Shown here in pieces: positions 17,162-26,694 of a DNA stretch of 64,000 nt. The translations under genes and the position numbers were made by a program. The notes beneath the pieces were generated by a model. The model ran no database searches, was not told the DNA's origin, and saw only the letters and a program-made list of their open reading frames with translations. How positions within the stretch are numbered: position 1 is the stretch's first letter; every line of letters starts with the position of its first letter. This DNA comes from an uncultured Aquimarina sp. (GTDB lineage Bacteria > Bacteroidota > Bacteroidia > Flavobacteriales > Flavobacteriaceae). Location: the NCBI GenBank assembly GCA_947496355.1, contig CANMCO010000001.1, positions 124,001-188,000 of the forward strand. The letters are read 5' to 3'.

Positions 17162-18184
17162 TTACAGTGTAGACTTGAACTGCTCTAAGAAACGTACATC
17201 ATTTTCACTTAACATACGTATATCAGAGATGCCATATAATAAAAGAGCAATACGATCTATTCCCATTCCAAAAGCAAAACCACTATATTCTTCTGGGTCG
17301 ATGTTACAATTCTTAAGTACATTTGGATCCACCATTCCGCAACCCATAATTTCTAACCAACCAGTTCCTTTGGTCATTTTATAGTCGGTTTCGGTTTCTA
17401 ATCCCCAATATACATCTACTTCTGCACTTGGTTCTGTAAACGGAAAATATGATGGTCTTAATCTAATCTTTGACTTACCAAACATCTCTGTAGTAAAATA
17501 CTGTAATGTTTGTTTTAGATCAGCAAATGAAACATCCTTATCTATATACAATCCTTCTACTTGGTGGAAAAAGCAATGCGACCTTCCAGAAATTGCTTCG
17601 TTACGATACACTCTTCCTGGAGAAATTGTTCTAATCGGTGGTTGGTTATTTTCCATATATCGTACTTGTACCGATGAGGTATGTGTACGCAATAAAACAT
17701 CTGGATCTGTTTGCACAAAGAATGTATCCTGCATATCTCTGGCAGGATGATATTCTGGTAAATTAAGCGCGGTAAAGTTATGCCAGTCATCCTCAATCTC
17801 TGGCCCTTCACTAACATTAAATCCAATACGAGAAAAGATGTCTATGATTTGATTTTTTACTAGCGAAATTGGGTGACGTGATCCTAATGCAATAGGTTCT
17901 GATGGGCGAGTAAGGTCTCCATACTTTCCTGCATCTTCCTCTTTAGATTCTAACTCTTCTTTTAGAGATTTCACCTTTTCTTCTGCTGCTACCTTGAGCG
18001 CATTAATAGCTTGTCCAAACTCTTTTTTTTGATCATTGGCTACATTTCTAAACTCAGCAAAAAAATCATTAATCAATCCTTTTTTACCAGAAAATTTAAT
18101 TCTGAACGCCTCTACATCTTCTTTGGTTTTTGCCTTGAAGGAGTCAACCTCTGTTATATACTCTTTAATCTTCTCAATCATCAC
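17162..18184 (-). CDS. pheS: Phenylalanyl-tRNA synthetase alpha subunit
   Basis: 340 residues. N-terminal coiled coil (about 1-85), then the class II catalytic core with HPISLVKNQIIDIF, FNVSEGPEIEDDWHNFTALN, LLRTHTSSVQVRYM (motif 2 region), VYRNEAISGRSHCFFHQVEG and motif 3 GFAFGMGIDRIALLLYGI. Forms an alpha2-beta2 enzyme with PheT, which is not in the window; separation of the two genes is usual in Bacteroidota. The start is one of two adjacent Met codons. A -7-like TAAATTTG (minus strand, 18204-18211) lies 20 bases upstream. Confidence 0.97.
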   Translation of the reverse strand: MMIEKIKEYITEVDSFKAKTKEDVEAFRIKFSGKKGLINDFFAEFRNVANDQKKEFGQAINALKVAAEEKVKSLKEELESKEEDAGKYGDLTRPSEPIALGSRHPISLVKNQIIDIFSRIGFNVSEGPEIEDDWHNFTALNLPEYHPARDMQDTFFVQTDPDVLLRTHTSSVQVRYMENNQPPIRTISPGRVYRNEAISGRSHCFFHQVEGLYIDKDVSFADLKQTLQYFTTEMFGKSKIRLRPSYFPFTEPSAEVDVYWGLETETDYKMTKGTGWLEIMGCGMVDPNVLKNCNIDPEEYSGFAFGMGIDRIALLLYGISDIRMLSENDVRFLEQFKSTL

Positions 18185-18253
18185 TATTTTCTTAATAGAA
18201 CGGCAAATTTACGTAATTTCGATAAATCGAGTCCGTAATTACTGAAGTTGTTT

Positions 18254-18610
18254 TTATAGGATATACTCACTTGTCAAAAAATAACTTACAATGGCTTCTT
18301 TCATTAAGACCGATTGTTCTCCTGCCTTTAGAGTAGGCAATTCTTCTTTTACCTTATAATGGGGCCAACCATCGTCATCATAGAAATCAAACTCATAATA
18401 CCCATAAGGTTCTAGAAGTCGGCATATAGCAATATGCATCAAATCTAGTTTTTCGTCTTTTTTAAATTTACGGTGAATCTGCCCCAATTCTTGTACTCCG
18501 ATTAGGTATATGATCGCATCAAGATCAAGGTCCTCTCCTTCTGCAAACTGATCTGAAAGTTTTTTTACCAGTATCTCCCAGCGTTCTTTCAATTGTTCAT
18601 CTCTGGCCAT
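18254..18610 (-). CDS. Conserved hypothetical protein, acidic
   Basis: 118 residues, soluble. Begins MARDEQLKERWEILVKKLSD and has an acidic run GEDLDLDA and an aromatic C-terminal half (YGYYEFDFYDDDGWPHYKV). No signal peptide, TM helix or catalytic motif. I do not recognise a named family; its reasonable length, codon use and placement just upstream of pheS suggest a genuine conserved gene. Confidence 0.75.
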   Translation of the reverse strand: MARDEQLKERWEILVKKLSDQFAEGEDLDLDAIIYLIGVQELGQIHRKFKKDEKLDLMHIAICRLLEPYGYYEFDFYDDDGWPHYKVKEELPTLKAGEQSVLMKEAIVSYFLTSEYIL

Positions 18611-18658
18611 AGTTATGTTTTATTAATCTATTCTATTATTATTATTTGAAACCAAAGC

Positions 18659-18779
18659 GTCAATTCGAGTGTTTTATTGCAATGAAATGAAGATAAAACG
18701 TATCGAGAATAGCTTTTTTGGCATATCTAAATCCTATTCTCGATACGTTTCGATTAGAAATCGAAACACTCGAATTGAC
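18659..18779. repeat. Nested palindromic intergenic repeat (REP/cruciform-like)
   Basis: Outer arms GTCAATTCGAGTGTTT (18659-18674) and its exact complement (18764-18779) enclose inner arms AAACGTATCGAGAATAG (18696-18712) and its exact complement (18734-18750). Between the inner right arm and the outer right arm lies a small hairpin CGATT-AGA-AATCG (18751-18763). The 121-bp unit is in the intergenic gap between two minus-strand genes. Resembles dispersed palindromic repeats with TCGAGTG/ATCGAGA cores known in flavobacterial genomes. Only one such copy was seen in this window. Confidence 0.8.
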
Positions 18780-18854
18780 AGATTTTAATTAAAAAAGTTA
18801 AGCGCTACAAAAGTAACGCTTAACAAAAAAATAACCGCCATTTTGGGAGAAATC

Positions 18855-19991
18855 TTAGAACTCCCACAATACGCCAATCCCGGCGTATTGATTTCTATAG
18901 TTTCTAAAAGAACGGGCATCTATATCGGTATAATTAGTGTTTCGTACTCGTGAATATATCGTGCCTGTTAATGAAAACCCATTTCCTATTTTATGAGCGG
19001 CATTTATTTGAAAATTCGCATACTCATATTTAAGTTTCTCTCCTATTAGATCCTCTGTATCTCGTGCTTCTATCTCTTTATAATTTCTGGTAATGAACGA
19101 AAGTGATGTTCGTACTTTTGTAGTTTTACTTTTATAGGCCATAATAACACCAGGACCATATTGATTAAATCCTGATCGTCCTGTCGAATTATCAATCCTG
19201 GCATAATACATAAAATTAGGTCGTATCTTGAATGTGTCACTAAAAGGTAATTCGTAAAACAAACTTCCTTTTGCATAATCCCAATCTCGCTCCCCGTCTG
19301 TATCAATTTCACTAGCATTAAATGTATCATATAATCGTTTTTTCACATACCCATTTACTCCTAGTTTGTGTTCTAATCGATTTACTTCGAACGTCTGAAC
19401 ACTAGAGAATTGTGCCCCAAACTCATCAAATTGTAGGTCTCTCACTCCAAAAGCATCGAAATTCTTGAGATTATAAAATCCTTCAACAGTTGTTGCGTTA
19501 TTATCAAATGGTACAAATTCAATCCCGGCTGTAGCTCCATAGTTTGTATACCCTAGTGGATTGATCAATACATCCTGATCTCCTCCTAGCCCTTCTCTGT
19601 TCATTCTTTTAAATCTTAGTTCTGATAAAAAAGAAAACTTCTTGCTAAACTTATGATCGTATTTTGCAACGGCATTTACACTCCAGTAACTATCATCAAC
19701 GTTTTCATAAAATATCCTAGAAAAAGGGTTCAGTAATAATCGAAACCTGTTTTTCTTACTCCATTTAGAGCGATATCTATATTTAGCATCTATATCCTGG
19801 TATATGCTGCTGGATATCAAATCATCCTCGGTTAGTACCACTCCATCAGTGCGTATTTCTTTAGGGCTTCTGAAATAATTATATTCATATCCGCCCTGTG
19901 TTTCAAGATCTAATGAGTGCTTATTTTGTGAAAACGCTAGACCGCTTATTAGTAACATTGTAATTCCAATACTTATTTTTCTTATATTCAT
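18855..19991 (-). CDS. Outer-membrane beta-barrel protein, unknown function
   Basis: 378 residues with Sec signal MNIRKISIGITMLLISGLAF then SQ. The rest alternates polar and aromatic residues in barrel-strand patterns (DIDAKYRYRSKWSKKNRFRL, FNFMYYAR-like segments) and ends GVLWEF with a C-terminal Phe, the usual barrel-insertion signal. Last gene of the operon with the transglutaminase-7TM and ATP-grasp genes, 21 bases after the ATP-grasp stop. It may be the outer-membrane arm of that system (export or anchoring), by inference from context only. Confidence 0.72.
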   Translation of the reverse strand: MNIRKISIGITMLLISGLAFSQNKHSLDLETQGGYEYNYFRSPKEIRTDGVVLTEDDLISSSIYQDIDAKYRYRSKWSKKNRFRLLLNPFSRIFYENVDDSYWSVNAVAKYDHKFSKKFSFLSELRFKRMNREGLGGDQDVLINPLGYTNYGATAGIEFVPFDNNATTVEGFYNLKNFDAFGVRDLQFDEFGAQFSSVQTFEVNRLEHKLGVNGYVKKRLYDTFNASEIDTDGERDWDYAKGSLFYELPFSDTFKIRPNFMYYARIDNSTGRSGFNQYGPGVIMAYKSKTTKVRTSLSFITRNYKEIEARDTEDLIGEKLKYEYANFQINAAHKIGNGFSLTGTIYSRVRNTNYTDIDARSFRNYRNQYAGIGVLWEF

Positions 19992-20012
19992 AATTGTTTC
20001 TTATCTTCTGAA

Positions 20013-20873
20013 TTATTTGTTTGTTTTCTGAATAGATTCTTTTAATCCTTCTTTATTTACTAGTTGTATTCCTAACCCAGGACGTACATTGATTTCCATA
20101 ATTTGTGGGCCCTTGATTTTATCAATTACGATATCTATTCCCAGATAGTTCAGGGGAAAAACTTTTGCCGTAGCTACGGATATTTCAAGAATTTCTTTCC
20201 AATACGGAATAGGCACATCTTTAACTACAAATCTGCTATCTGGATGATGGTCGTAGTAATTTTTCCCGTCATATACCTGGGTAAGTGTTCCTTTTTCCAT
20301 ATCTACTCCAATACCTACTCCCTTTTGGTGAAGGTTTGCTTTGCCATCTGACCGATCTGTTGGCATTCTTAGCATTCCCATGAGTGGTTTTTTGTCTAAT
20401 GTTATAATTCTAAAATCTGGAACTCCTTGGGGGTATATTTCATGAAAAAAAGGATGCGGTTCTATACATTCTTCAATCAAAACCCGATCATGTGAACCTA
20501 AAGAGAAAAATCCCATTATGGTAGCAGCCATATATTGAAAAATCTCGCGCTCAGATATCACCTTGCCGCTAGTGGTCCAATTATTATCCAGATCCTTTCT
20601 TATGATTTTAATCCCTCCACCACCGCAACCATTAGCTGGTTTTATGGCCATGGTATTATATTTTTTACAATGCGCCCAGGCTTTTTTAATATCGCTATTA
20701 TATTCTATTACGGCATATGTTTCTGCACATGGGATATCGTATTGATGTAAGATTTCTTTGGTAAGCACTTTATCATCCGCCAAAGGGTAATGTTTCTTTG
20801 GATTATTGGGATATATAAGGTTTATATTTCTTTCATTTAAGCCAATAACCTTAGACTTTTTTCGTGATTTCAT
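20013..20873 (-). CDS. RimK-related ATP-grasp ligase (alpha-L-glutamate ligase-like)
   Basis: 286 residues from MKSRKKSKVIGLNERN; an alternative Met lies 7 codons upstream (20894). ATP-grasp features are KPANGCGGGGIKII (nucleotide-binding Lys and Gly loop), VLIEECIE, a DFRIITLDKKPL segment, and metal-binding EINVRPGLGIQL with the Glu-x-Asn pair. The group joins an amino acid or similar amine to a carboxylate using ATP and is known from amidoligase operons that also encode a membrane protein with a transglutaminase fold, as here. Substrate unknown: protein tail, peptide or peptidoglycan-like acceptor are all possible. Confidence 0.85.
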   Translation of the reverse strand: MKSRKKSKVIGLNERNINLIYPNNPKKHYPLADDKVLTKEILHQYDIPCAETYAVIEYNSDIKKAWAHCKKYNTMAIKPANGCGGGGIKIIRKDLDNNWTTSGKVISEREIFQYMAATIMGFFSLGSHDRVLIEECIEPHPFFHEIYPQGVPDFRIITLDKKPLMGMLRMPTDRSDGKANLHQKGVGIGVDMEKGTLTQVYDGKNYYDHHPDSRFVVKDVPIPYWKEILEISVATAKVFPLNYLGIDIVIDKIKGPQIMEINVRPGLGIQLVNKEGLKESIQKTNK

Positions 20874-20919
20874 AGGTATGATTGTTGAAAACATAGTTGA
20901 ATATTTTTTTGATTAATGA

Positions 20920-22488
20920 TTAGCTAAAAAGAGGTTTGAAACGATAAAACTCTACCCAACGTATTCCGATATATCGTCCTAATAACATTGCCGATATAAT
21001 AATCAACAAAATGAATTCTGGAAAAATAATAAGAAGAGATGGCAGCCATGACCATGACAAAACACCATAACATATGGTTGTTGCCAACAATGTCTGCAAC
21101 AGTTTATCTATGGCCATTTTATAACCGTCTTCTACTGTTGCTCGTGAGAAACGTTCTGCGGCTATAGTTAGAATAATGGTAGGAAAAAAAGTTAGTGTTG
21201 TTAACCAGGCAATATCATACTCTAAACCGATCATGGTCGCAATGATCATTAAACCAACCATAATGGTTAAAGAAATTACAAGTTTTGGTGTGTATAACAA
21301 TCCAATCTTATCAAACGGATAGGATATCAATCCCACGAGTAAGATTAATGACACAAACATTAATATTCCAGAAACGAACCCGGTATGCAGTAATGAAAAT
21401 GCGATCAACACCGGAAGAAATACGCCAAACGTTTTTACTCCTACTACATTTCTTAAAAAAGCTACTAATAAGCCACCTATTGGCAATAGTAACAATAGAT
21501 TAAGTGCGTTTTTTGGGATGATACCTCCTTCTACAACTTTCCATAACGAAATACTGGACAACTCACGAATCTCTTCAGAATTCATTTTTAAAAAAGAAAT
21601 GTGATTTACTTCTTTAATTTGGTAAGAATAATCAAACTGAATTCCGGGTGTGTGAGTTATCAAAAACTCATCTCCAGCATAAATCTCTAAATAATTAGCA
21701 GGTAAATATGCAAAGTGATTGTTTAATGCATCAAAAGGAATCCAAGTTTCATTGATCAATACCTCTGCCCATACATGTGATGTTCTTTTATTAGTGTTCT
21801 CTAAAATAATCCCTCCCTTTACTCTTGCCGCATATCCCAGGTTTCTGGCTAGTGCAACAAATAATCTACTTTTACCATTACAAGAAGCTCTGTTTTGATC
21901 GATTGTAGTTAGCGCATCTGTAAGTGTTATAATAGGAGCCGAAGGAATATTAACCACATAATCAAAAATATTTTTGATAACCTCTTTATCATTTAATGTA
22001 TTTTGTGCTAATCGGAAAGCAAGATCATGAATCCTTTCATCTTCAGATTGTATATTTTCAGAAGGCTTAAGGTATTTCTTGTACTTTCTGGAAATTAGAT
22101 TAAAGTGATTAGGAATGATATACCTACGTTCCTTTCCTTCAAAAGTGAATTCGTAATTTAAAGTGTGGTATGTGTTTTTGTTTTCGGTATCCCAAGTACC
22201 TCTTATATTTCCGTTTTCGACAATTTTCTTTGTAAATGACAACGTACTATCGCTTTGGTTTTTTTCTCCAGATATTCTTTGTCTAGAATTACTTTTGGGA
22301 ATAAAACTTTTTACCGTTGTACTTTTATTTGCAGATTTAAAAAAGTAATTATAGTTTACTTTATAAACCCTATTTGGATTAAAGTTATCGTAATTATTGA
22401 GGATTGGTTTTACTTTAAACCCTACAGAAGTGACAGCGATAACAGTAATTAACATCAATGTAATTTTAAGATTTGTTTTCGAATGCAT
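20920..22488 (-). CDS. Transglutaminase-fold protein fused to a multi-TM domain
   Basis: 522 residues. One N-terminal TM (about 8-26), an extracytoplasmic part with a transglutaminase core (RASCNGKSRLFVALAR, SHVWAEVLI, WIPFDALN), then about six or seven TM helices (about 328-515). Proteobacterial relatives are described as inactive transglutaminase fused to 7TM and are encoded with RimK-like ligases. Here Cys203, His238 and Asp253 occupy the expected triad positions, so an active cysteine peptidase or amidase/transferase is possible. First gene of the operon; diverges from the fecI-type gene. Confidence 0.85.
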   Translation of the reverse strand: MHSKTNLKITLMLITVIAVTSVGFKVKPILNNYDNFNPNRVYKVNYNYFFKSANKSTTVKSFIPKSNSRQRISGEKNQSDSTLSFTKKIVENGNIRGTWDTENKNTYHTLNYEFTFEGKERRYIIPNHFNLISRKYKKYLKPSENIQSEDERIHDLAFRLAQNTLNDKEVIKNIFDYVVNIPSAPIITLTDALTTIDQNRASCNGKSRLFVALARNLGYAARVKGGIILENTNKRTSHVWAEVLINETWIPFDALNNHFAYLPANYLEIYAGDEFLITHTPGIQFDYSYQIKEVNHISFLKMNSEEIRELSSISLWKVVEGGIIPKNALNLLLLLPIGGLLVAFLRNVVGVKTFGVFLPVLIAFSLLHTGFVSGILMFVSLILLVGLISYPFDKIGLLYTPKLVISLTIMVGLMIIATMIGLEYDIAWLTTLTFFPTIILTIAAERFSRATVEDGYKMAIDKLLQTLLATTICYGVLSWSWLPSLLIIFPEFILLIIISAMLLGRYIGIRWVEFYRFKPLFS

Positions 22489-22565
22489 AATCAGTTATTT
22501 TTGGGTTAATAACAGGTGAGATTAAATTCACCCTACCAGAATTCGAAAAAAAATTCTTTTTATAT

Positions 22566-23078
22566 ATGGAGCAATCCCAAAAATCTGTTTGTGATCAACC
22601 TGTTTTTACTGATCTATTTGAAACACATGCAGAGGCTGTTCGGAATTTTATTTACTATAAATGTGGTGATAGAGATCAAGCAGAAGATGTTATGCAGGAA
22701 GCTTTCATAAAACTTTGGCATCATTGTAAGAAGGTAATTTTTGAAAAAGCAAAAGGTTTTTTGTGCACCGTAGCCAATAATTTATTCTTAAATCAAGTCG
22801 CTCGACAAAAAGTAAGGCTAGAATATTCTAAGATACCTCGTAGTAATAAAAATGTTGAATCTCCGGATTTTGTAATGGAAGAAAAGGAGTTTATGGATAA
22901 ACTTCAGAATGCAATTGCCGAACTTCCCGAAGGTCAGCGAGAAGTGTTTTTATTAAATAGGATTGATAAAAAAACATATTATGAAATTGCCGAAATGCTT
23001 GATATTTCTGTAAAAGCAGTAGAAAAACGAATGCATAATGCATTAAAAAAAATGAGAGTAATTATAAAAAACATCTAA
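22566..23078 (+). CDS. FecI-like ECF sigma factor
   Basis: 170 residues: region 2 (DQAEDVMQEAFIKLWHHCKK, FLCTVANNLFLNQVARQK) and region 4 (LPEGQREVFLLNRIDKKTYY, then EIAEMLDISVKAVEKRMHNA). Followed by a FecR-type anti-sigma and a TonB-dependent receptor, the standard surface-signalling trio. Divergent from the transglutaminase operon; an inverted repeat GGTGA-N8-TCACC (about 22514-22531) lies in the shared gap. Confidence 0.92.
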   Translation: MEQSQKSVCDQPVFTDLFETHAEAVRNFIYYKCGDRDQAEDVMQEAFIKLWHHCKKVIFEKAKGFLCTVANNLFLNQVARQKVRLEYSKIPRSNKNVESPDFVMEEKEFMDKLQNAIAELPEGQREVFLLNRIDKKTYYEIAEMLDISVKAVEKRMHNALKKMRVIIKNI

Positions 23079-23160
23079 CACGAGGTAGGGTATTTAATCT
23101 ATTACCTGTTATTAAGTAAATATTTGATAACAAATCCATAACACTCATGTAAAACAATTT

Positions 23161-24066
23161 ATGTTAAGCGAAAACGAAAATACATATCTGGCCAAATGGT
23201 TAAACGATGAGCTTACTCACAACGAAGTTGAGGAATTAAAGAATCTTCCAGAATATGACGATTACAAAAAGATTGTTAATGGTCTGGAATATTTTAATGC
23301 TCCTTCATTCGATCTTGGTAAATCATTAGAAAACACACTTGAAAATCTTGATAAACAACCTAAAAAAGGAAAGGTTATTAAGTTAAAACCAATGCTATAT
23401 GCTATTTCTGCAGCTGCTTCTATCGTACTTATTATTGGGCTTTTCTTTAACAAAGTAAATTACACAACAGAATCCGGGCAACAATTAGCAGTTGTATTAC
23501 CAGATGGAACCACTGTGGATCTTAATGCTGCATCCTCTCTTTCGCATCAACGTTTTTTCTGGTCAAAGAATCGAGAAGTAACACTTACAGGAGAAGCATT
23601 TTTTAAGGTAACCTCTGGAACCAACTTTACAGTTGACACAAAATTAGGTAAAGTTGAAGTTTTAGGTACTCAATTTAATGTAAAAGGAAGACCAGGTGAA
23701 TTTGAGGTAGGTTGTTATGAAGGAAAAGTAAGAGTGTCCTCTGCAGATAGTCAACAAAAAATATTACTAAAAGGTGATGCTGTGCTATTAAAAGACAAGA
23801 AGCTAATCCCTAGTAAAATTACAGATGCATCACCACTGTGGATGAGCGGAGAGAGTCTATTTAATAGTGCACCTTTAAAAGAAGTATTGGATGAATTGGA
23901 AAGACAATATGATATAACTTTTAAAAGAGATTTTATTAATCAAAATCAACTATTTACCGGTGGCTTTAACTACAAAGATCTAAACATTGCATTAGAATCT
24001 GTTTTGGTTCCTATGGGTATAGAATATGTTGTAAACGGAAGTATTGTTACACTTTCACCAAAGTAA
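23161..24066 (+). CDS. FecR-type anti-sigma factor
   Basis: 301 residues: cytoplasmic anti-sigma part (1-75), one TM helix near 78-97 (MLYAISAAASIVLIIGLFF), periplasmic FecR domain (ESGQQLAVVLPDGTTVDLNA, GEAFFKVTSGTNFTVDTKLG, VLGTQFNVKG) and a C-terminal STN-like domain (KEVLDELERQYDITFKRDFI ... YVVNGSIVTLSPK). It should hold the upstream sigma factor inactive until the receptor signals. Confidence 0.93.
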   Translation: MLSENENTYLAKWLNDELTHNEVEELKNLPEYDDYKKIVNGLEYFNAPSFDLGKSLENTLENLDKQPKKGKVIKLKPMLYAISAAASIVLIIGLFFNKVNYTTESGQQLAVVLPDGTTVDLNAASSLSHQRFFWSKNREVTLTGEAFFKVTSGTNFTVDTKLGKVEVLGTQFNVKGRPGEFEVGCYEGKVRVSSADSQQKILLKGDAVLLKDKKLIPSKITDASPLWMSGESLFNSAPLKEVLDELERQYDITFKRDFINQNQLFTGGFNYKDLNIALESVLVPMGIEYVVNGSIVTLSPK

Positions 24067-24115
24067 TTTTATTACAGTACTAGCTCGAACGTTTTAGAAG
24101 TATCTAAAGCAAAAA

Positions 24116-26674
24116 ATGCTTATGAAAAAAATTCTATTATTATTTCTCTTTTTTACCTGCTCTTTGCAGGCTCAAATTGCCAAAGAATATCAACAAACAC
24201 CGCTCCAAGAAGTACTTAATGAATTATCAGAATCATATGATCTTATCTTCTCCTTTAGTAATGATACCGTAAAAGATAAAATTATTACCCTGGCAATCAA
24301 CAATACCCCGCTCGACGAGATTTTAATTACTTTAAAAACACTAACTAATCTAGATTTTAAAAAAATATCAGACAGACAAGTAATTGTAAGTTCTCCCAGC
24401 ACAAAAGTGGAAGTTTGCGGGCACTTATTTGATGAAAGCACTAACGCACCTCTCTCTTTTGCGTCAATAATTATTGAAAGTTCAAAAACCGGGACTATCG
24501 CCAACGATGATGGTTTTTTTCAGTTGGGTGATGTTGATCAAAGTACAACGATTACCATACAATATGTAGGCTACAAAGATAAAATAATGAAAGCTGCTGA
24601 TTTTAAAATATCTGGCTGTCCAAGAATCCTTCTTTTTGCAGAAAGTACGTCTCTAGAAGAAGTTCTTATTGTGGGATATATTACTAAAGGAATTGATAAA
24701 AGTATTGATGGCTCTTTACAAATAACAAATGAAGAACTTGGTATTCTGCCAGGGCAAAGTGAGCCTGACGTTTTACAAGGTATTCAACTTATTCCTGGAA
24801 TAAGCAGTCCAGACGAAACTGCCACTGGGATACAAATCCGTGGAGGTTCGCCAGATCAAAATCTCATTCTATGGGATGATATAAAAATGTATAATACAGG
24901 GCATTTTTTTGGAATGCTCTCTGCATTTAATCCAAATGTTGTAAATAGCACAAAAGTGTTTAAAGGGGGAGCAGACCCCAAATACGGGGATAGAGTATCG
25001 GGTGTTATCGATATTTCTAGTGATCAAAAGGTTCCTAATGAGTTTAATGGCGGTGCAGGGGTTAATGGAACGCAAGCCGATGTATTTTTTAAAGCTCCAA
25101 TAAGTAAAAAAGTTGGGGTCGTAATTTCAGGAAGACGATCGTATACAGATTTTTTTGAAACACCTACATATGATGCCTTTTCAGAAAAAGTATTTCAAAA
25201 TACAAAAATAACAGATAACTCGGCTCAAATTCCTTCTGAAGAAGATGATGATGAGGTAGAAGAAAACATTAGTGAAAATAATTTTTTCTTCTACGATGTC
25301 ACAGCAAAACTAATTATGGATGTTTCAGAAAATGATAAAATTCTTATTAGTGGAATTTATACTGATAACGACCTTGCATTCGAAATAAATGATGAAGAAG
25401 ATTTAATAACAGATGACTTAGAAATTAATAATGAAGGAGCCAGTTTTTCGTGGGTTGGTATCAAATCAGATAATTTTCATCATAGTTTAAAAGCATATTA
25501 CTCTAAGTATGATTCTGATTATCTTTTTACTCAGCGCGAAGACCTGATTATTGAAGAGCAATCTGTTAGAAAAAATACTGTAGAGGATTTTGGAGTAGAC
25601 TTTAATATTACTTATAATATTAATTCTAAAAATTTGTTTACCCTTGGTTATCAGTTTTCTGACAATGAAGTTTTTTATGCTATCACAAGAGAGAGTGAAT
25701 TTGAAACCCCTATCAACGAATCTGATTTAGTAAAAAATATAGCTAATACTATCTATGGAAATTATAAATTTTCTTCGGATAATAAAGGTTTCATAAATAT
25801 TGGATTTCGAGGCTCTAATTATTCGGTTATTGATGAATTTTATATAGAACCAAGAGTAAATATCGAATATCCAATCACTGATTTTTTAAGAGTAACAGCT
25901 ACGGGTGAACTTAGATATCAACCTATAAGTCAATTAGTAGAATTTGAAGACACACAGTTGCGCCTGGAAAACAATATATGGATCCACGCCAATGATGAGG
26001 TTCCCGTTTTAGAAAGCACTCAATTTTCTGGTGGATTTTTATACTCTAAAAATGATTGGAATTTTGAAATTGATGGGTATTATAAAACTATAGATGGTTT
26101 GACATCGGTTACTAATGGTTTTAATACTATTAATCTTGATCTATCAACAGGAGAAAGTACTATTACAGGAATAGATATTCTTTTAAAAAAGAAATTTAAC
26201 AACTTTAGAACCTGGATTGGGTACACATTCAATGATATCAAATATAGATTCCCAGAAATACAAGAGGGTACGTTTCCTGGAAACAATGATATTACACACA
26301 ACTTCAGAATCTCTAATACATTAGAAGTAAATGATTGGGAGTTTTCTTTAGGTTGGTTGTGGCGATCGGGAGCTCCTTTTACTAATGCTGATTTGGTAAA
26401 TGAAGAGATTGTATTTGGAGAAGCCAATGCAGAACGATTACCAGAGTATCACCGATTAGACCTCTCACTAATCTACAGGTTTGATTTTAGTACATCAGGA
26501 AATTGGAGAGGTCAGCTAGGCGCTTCATTTCAAAACATCTATAACAGACAAGTCCCTATTGCTGTGAGTTATCAAGCCGATGAAGATCCAAACACTGGTG
26601 AAGTAGAGTTGGATATACTGCGACAACAATCTCTTGGGATCACACCAAATGTAGTCTTTAGAATGTATTTTTAG
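24116..26674 (+). CDS. TonB-dependent receptor with STN signalling domain
   Basis: 852 residues. Signal peptide (MLMKKILLLFLFFTCSLQAQ; the second Met at 24122 is an equally good start), STN domain (about 22-85, TPLQEVLNELSESYDLIFSF), carboxypeptidase-regulatory-like domain (about 98-175), plug (about 200-310, LIPGISSPDETATGIQIRGG) and a 22-strand-type barrel to the C-terminal MYF. There is no separate SusD-like lipoprotein, so this is a signalling receptor for a small substrate such as a metal chelate or peptide rather than a SusCD pair. The substrate is not predictable. Confidence 0.93.
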   Translation: MLMKKILLLFLFFTCSLQAQIAKEYQQTPLQEVLNELSESYDLIFSFSNDTVKDKIITLAINNTPLDEILITLKTLTNLDFKKISDRQVIVSSPSTKVEVCGHLFDESTNAPLSFASIIIESSKTGTIANDDGFFQLGDVDQSTTITIQYVGYKDKIMKAADFKISGCPRILLFAESTSLEEVLIVGYITKGIDKSIDGSLQITNEELGILPGQSEPDVLQGIQLIPGISSPDETATGIQIRGGSPDQNLILWDDIKMYNTGHFFGMLSAFNPNVVNSTKVFKGGADPKYGDRVSGVIDISSDQKVPNEFNGGAGVNGTQADVFFKAPISKKVGVVISGRRSYTDFFETPTYDAFSEKVFQNTKITDNSAQIPSEEDDDEVEENISENNFFFYDVTAKLIMDVSENDKILISGIYTDNDLAFEINDEEDLITDDLEINNEGASFSWVGIKSDNFHHSLKAYYSKYDSDYLFTQREDLIIEEQSVRKNTVEDFGVDFNITYNINSKNLFTLGYQFSDNEVFYAITRESEFETPINESDLVKNIANTIYGNYKFSSDNKGFINIGFRGSNYSVIDEFYIEPRVNIEYPITDFLRVTATGELRYQPISQLVEFEDTQLRLENNIWIHANDEVPVLESTQFSGGFLYSKNDWNFEIDGYYKTIDGLTSVTNGFNTINLDLSTGESTITGIDILLKKKFNNFRTWIGYTFNDIKYRFPEIQEGTFPGNNDITHNFRISNTLEVNDWEFSLGWLWRSGAPFTNADLVNEEIVFGEANAERLPEYHRLDLSLIYRFDFSTSGNWRGQLGASFQNIYNRQVPIAVSYQADEDPNTGEVELDILRQQSLGITPNVVFRMYF

Positions 26675-26694
26675 AAAGCGTAGTAACCATTTTC

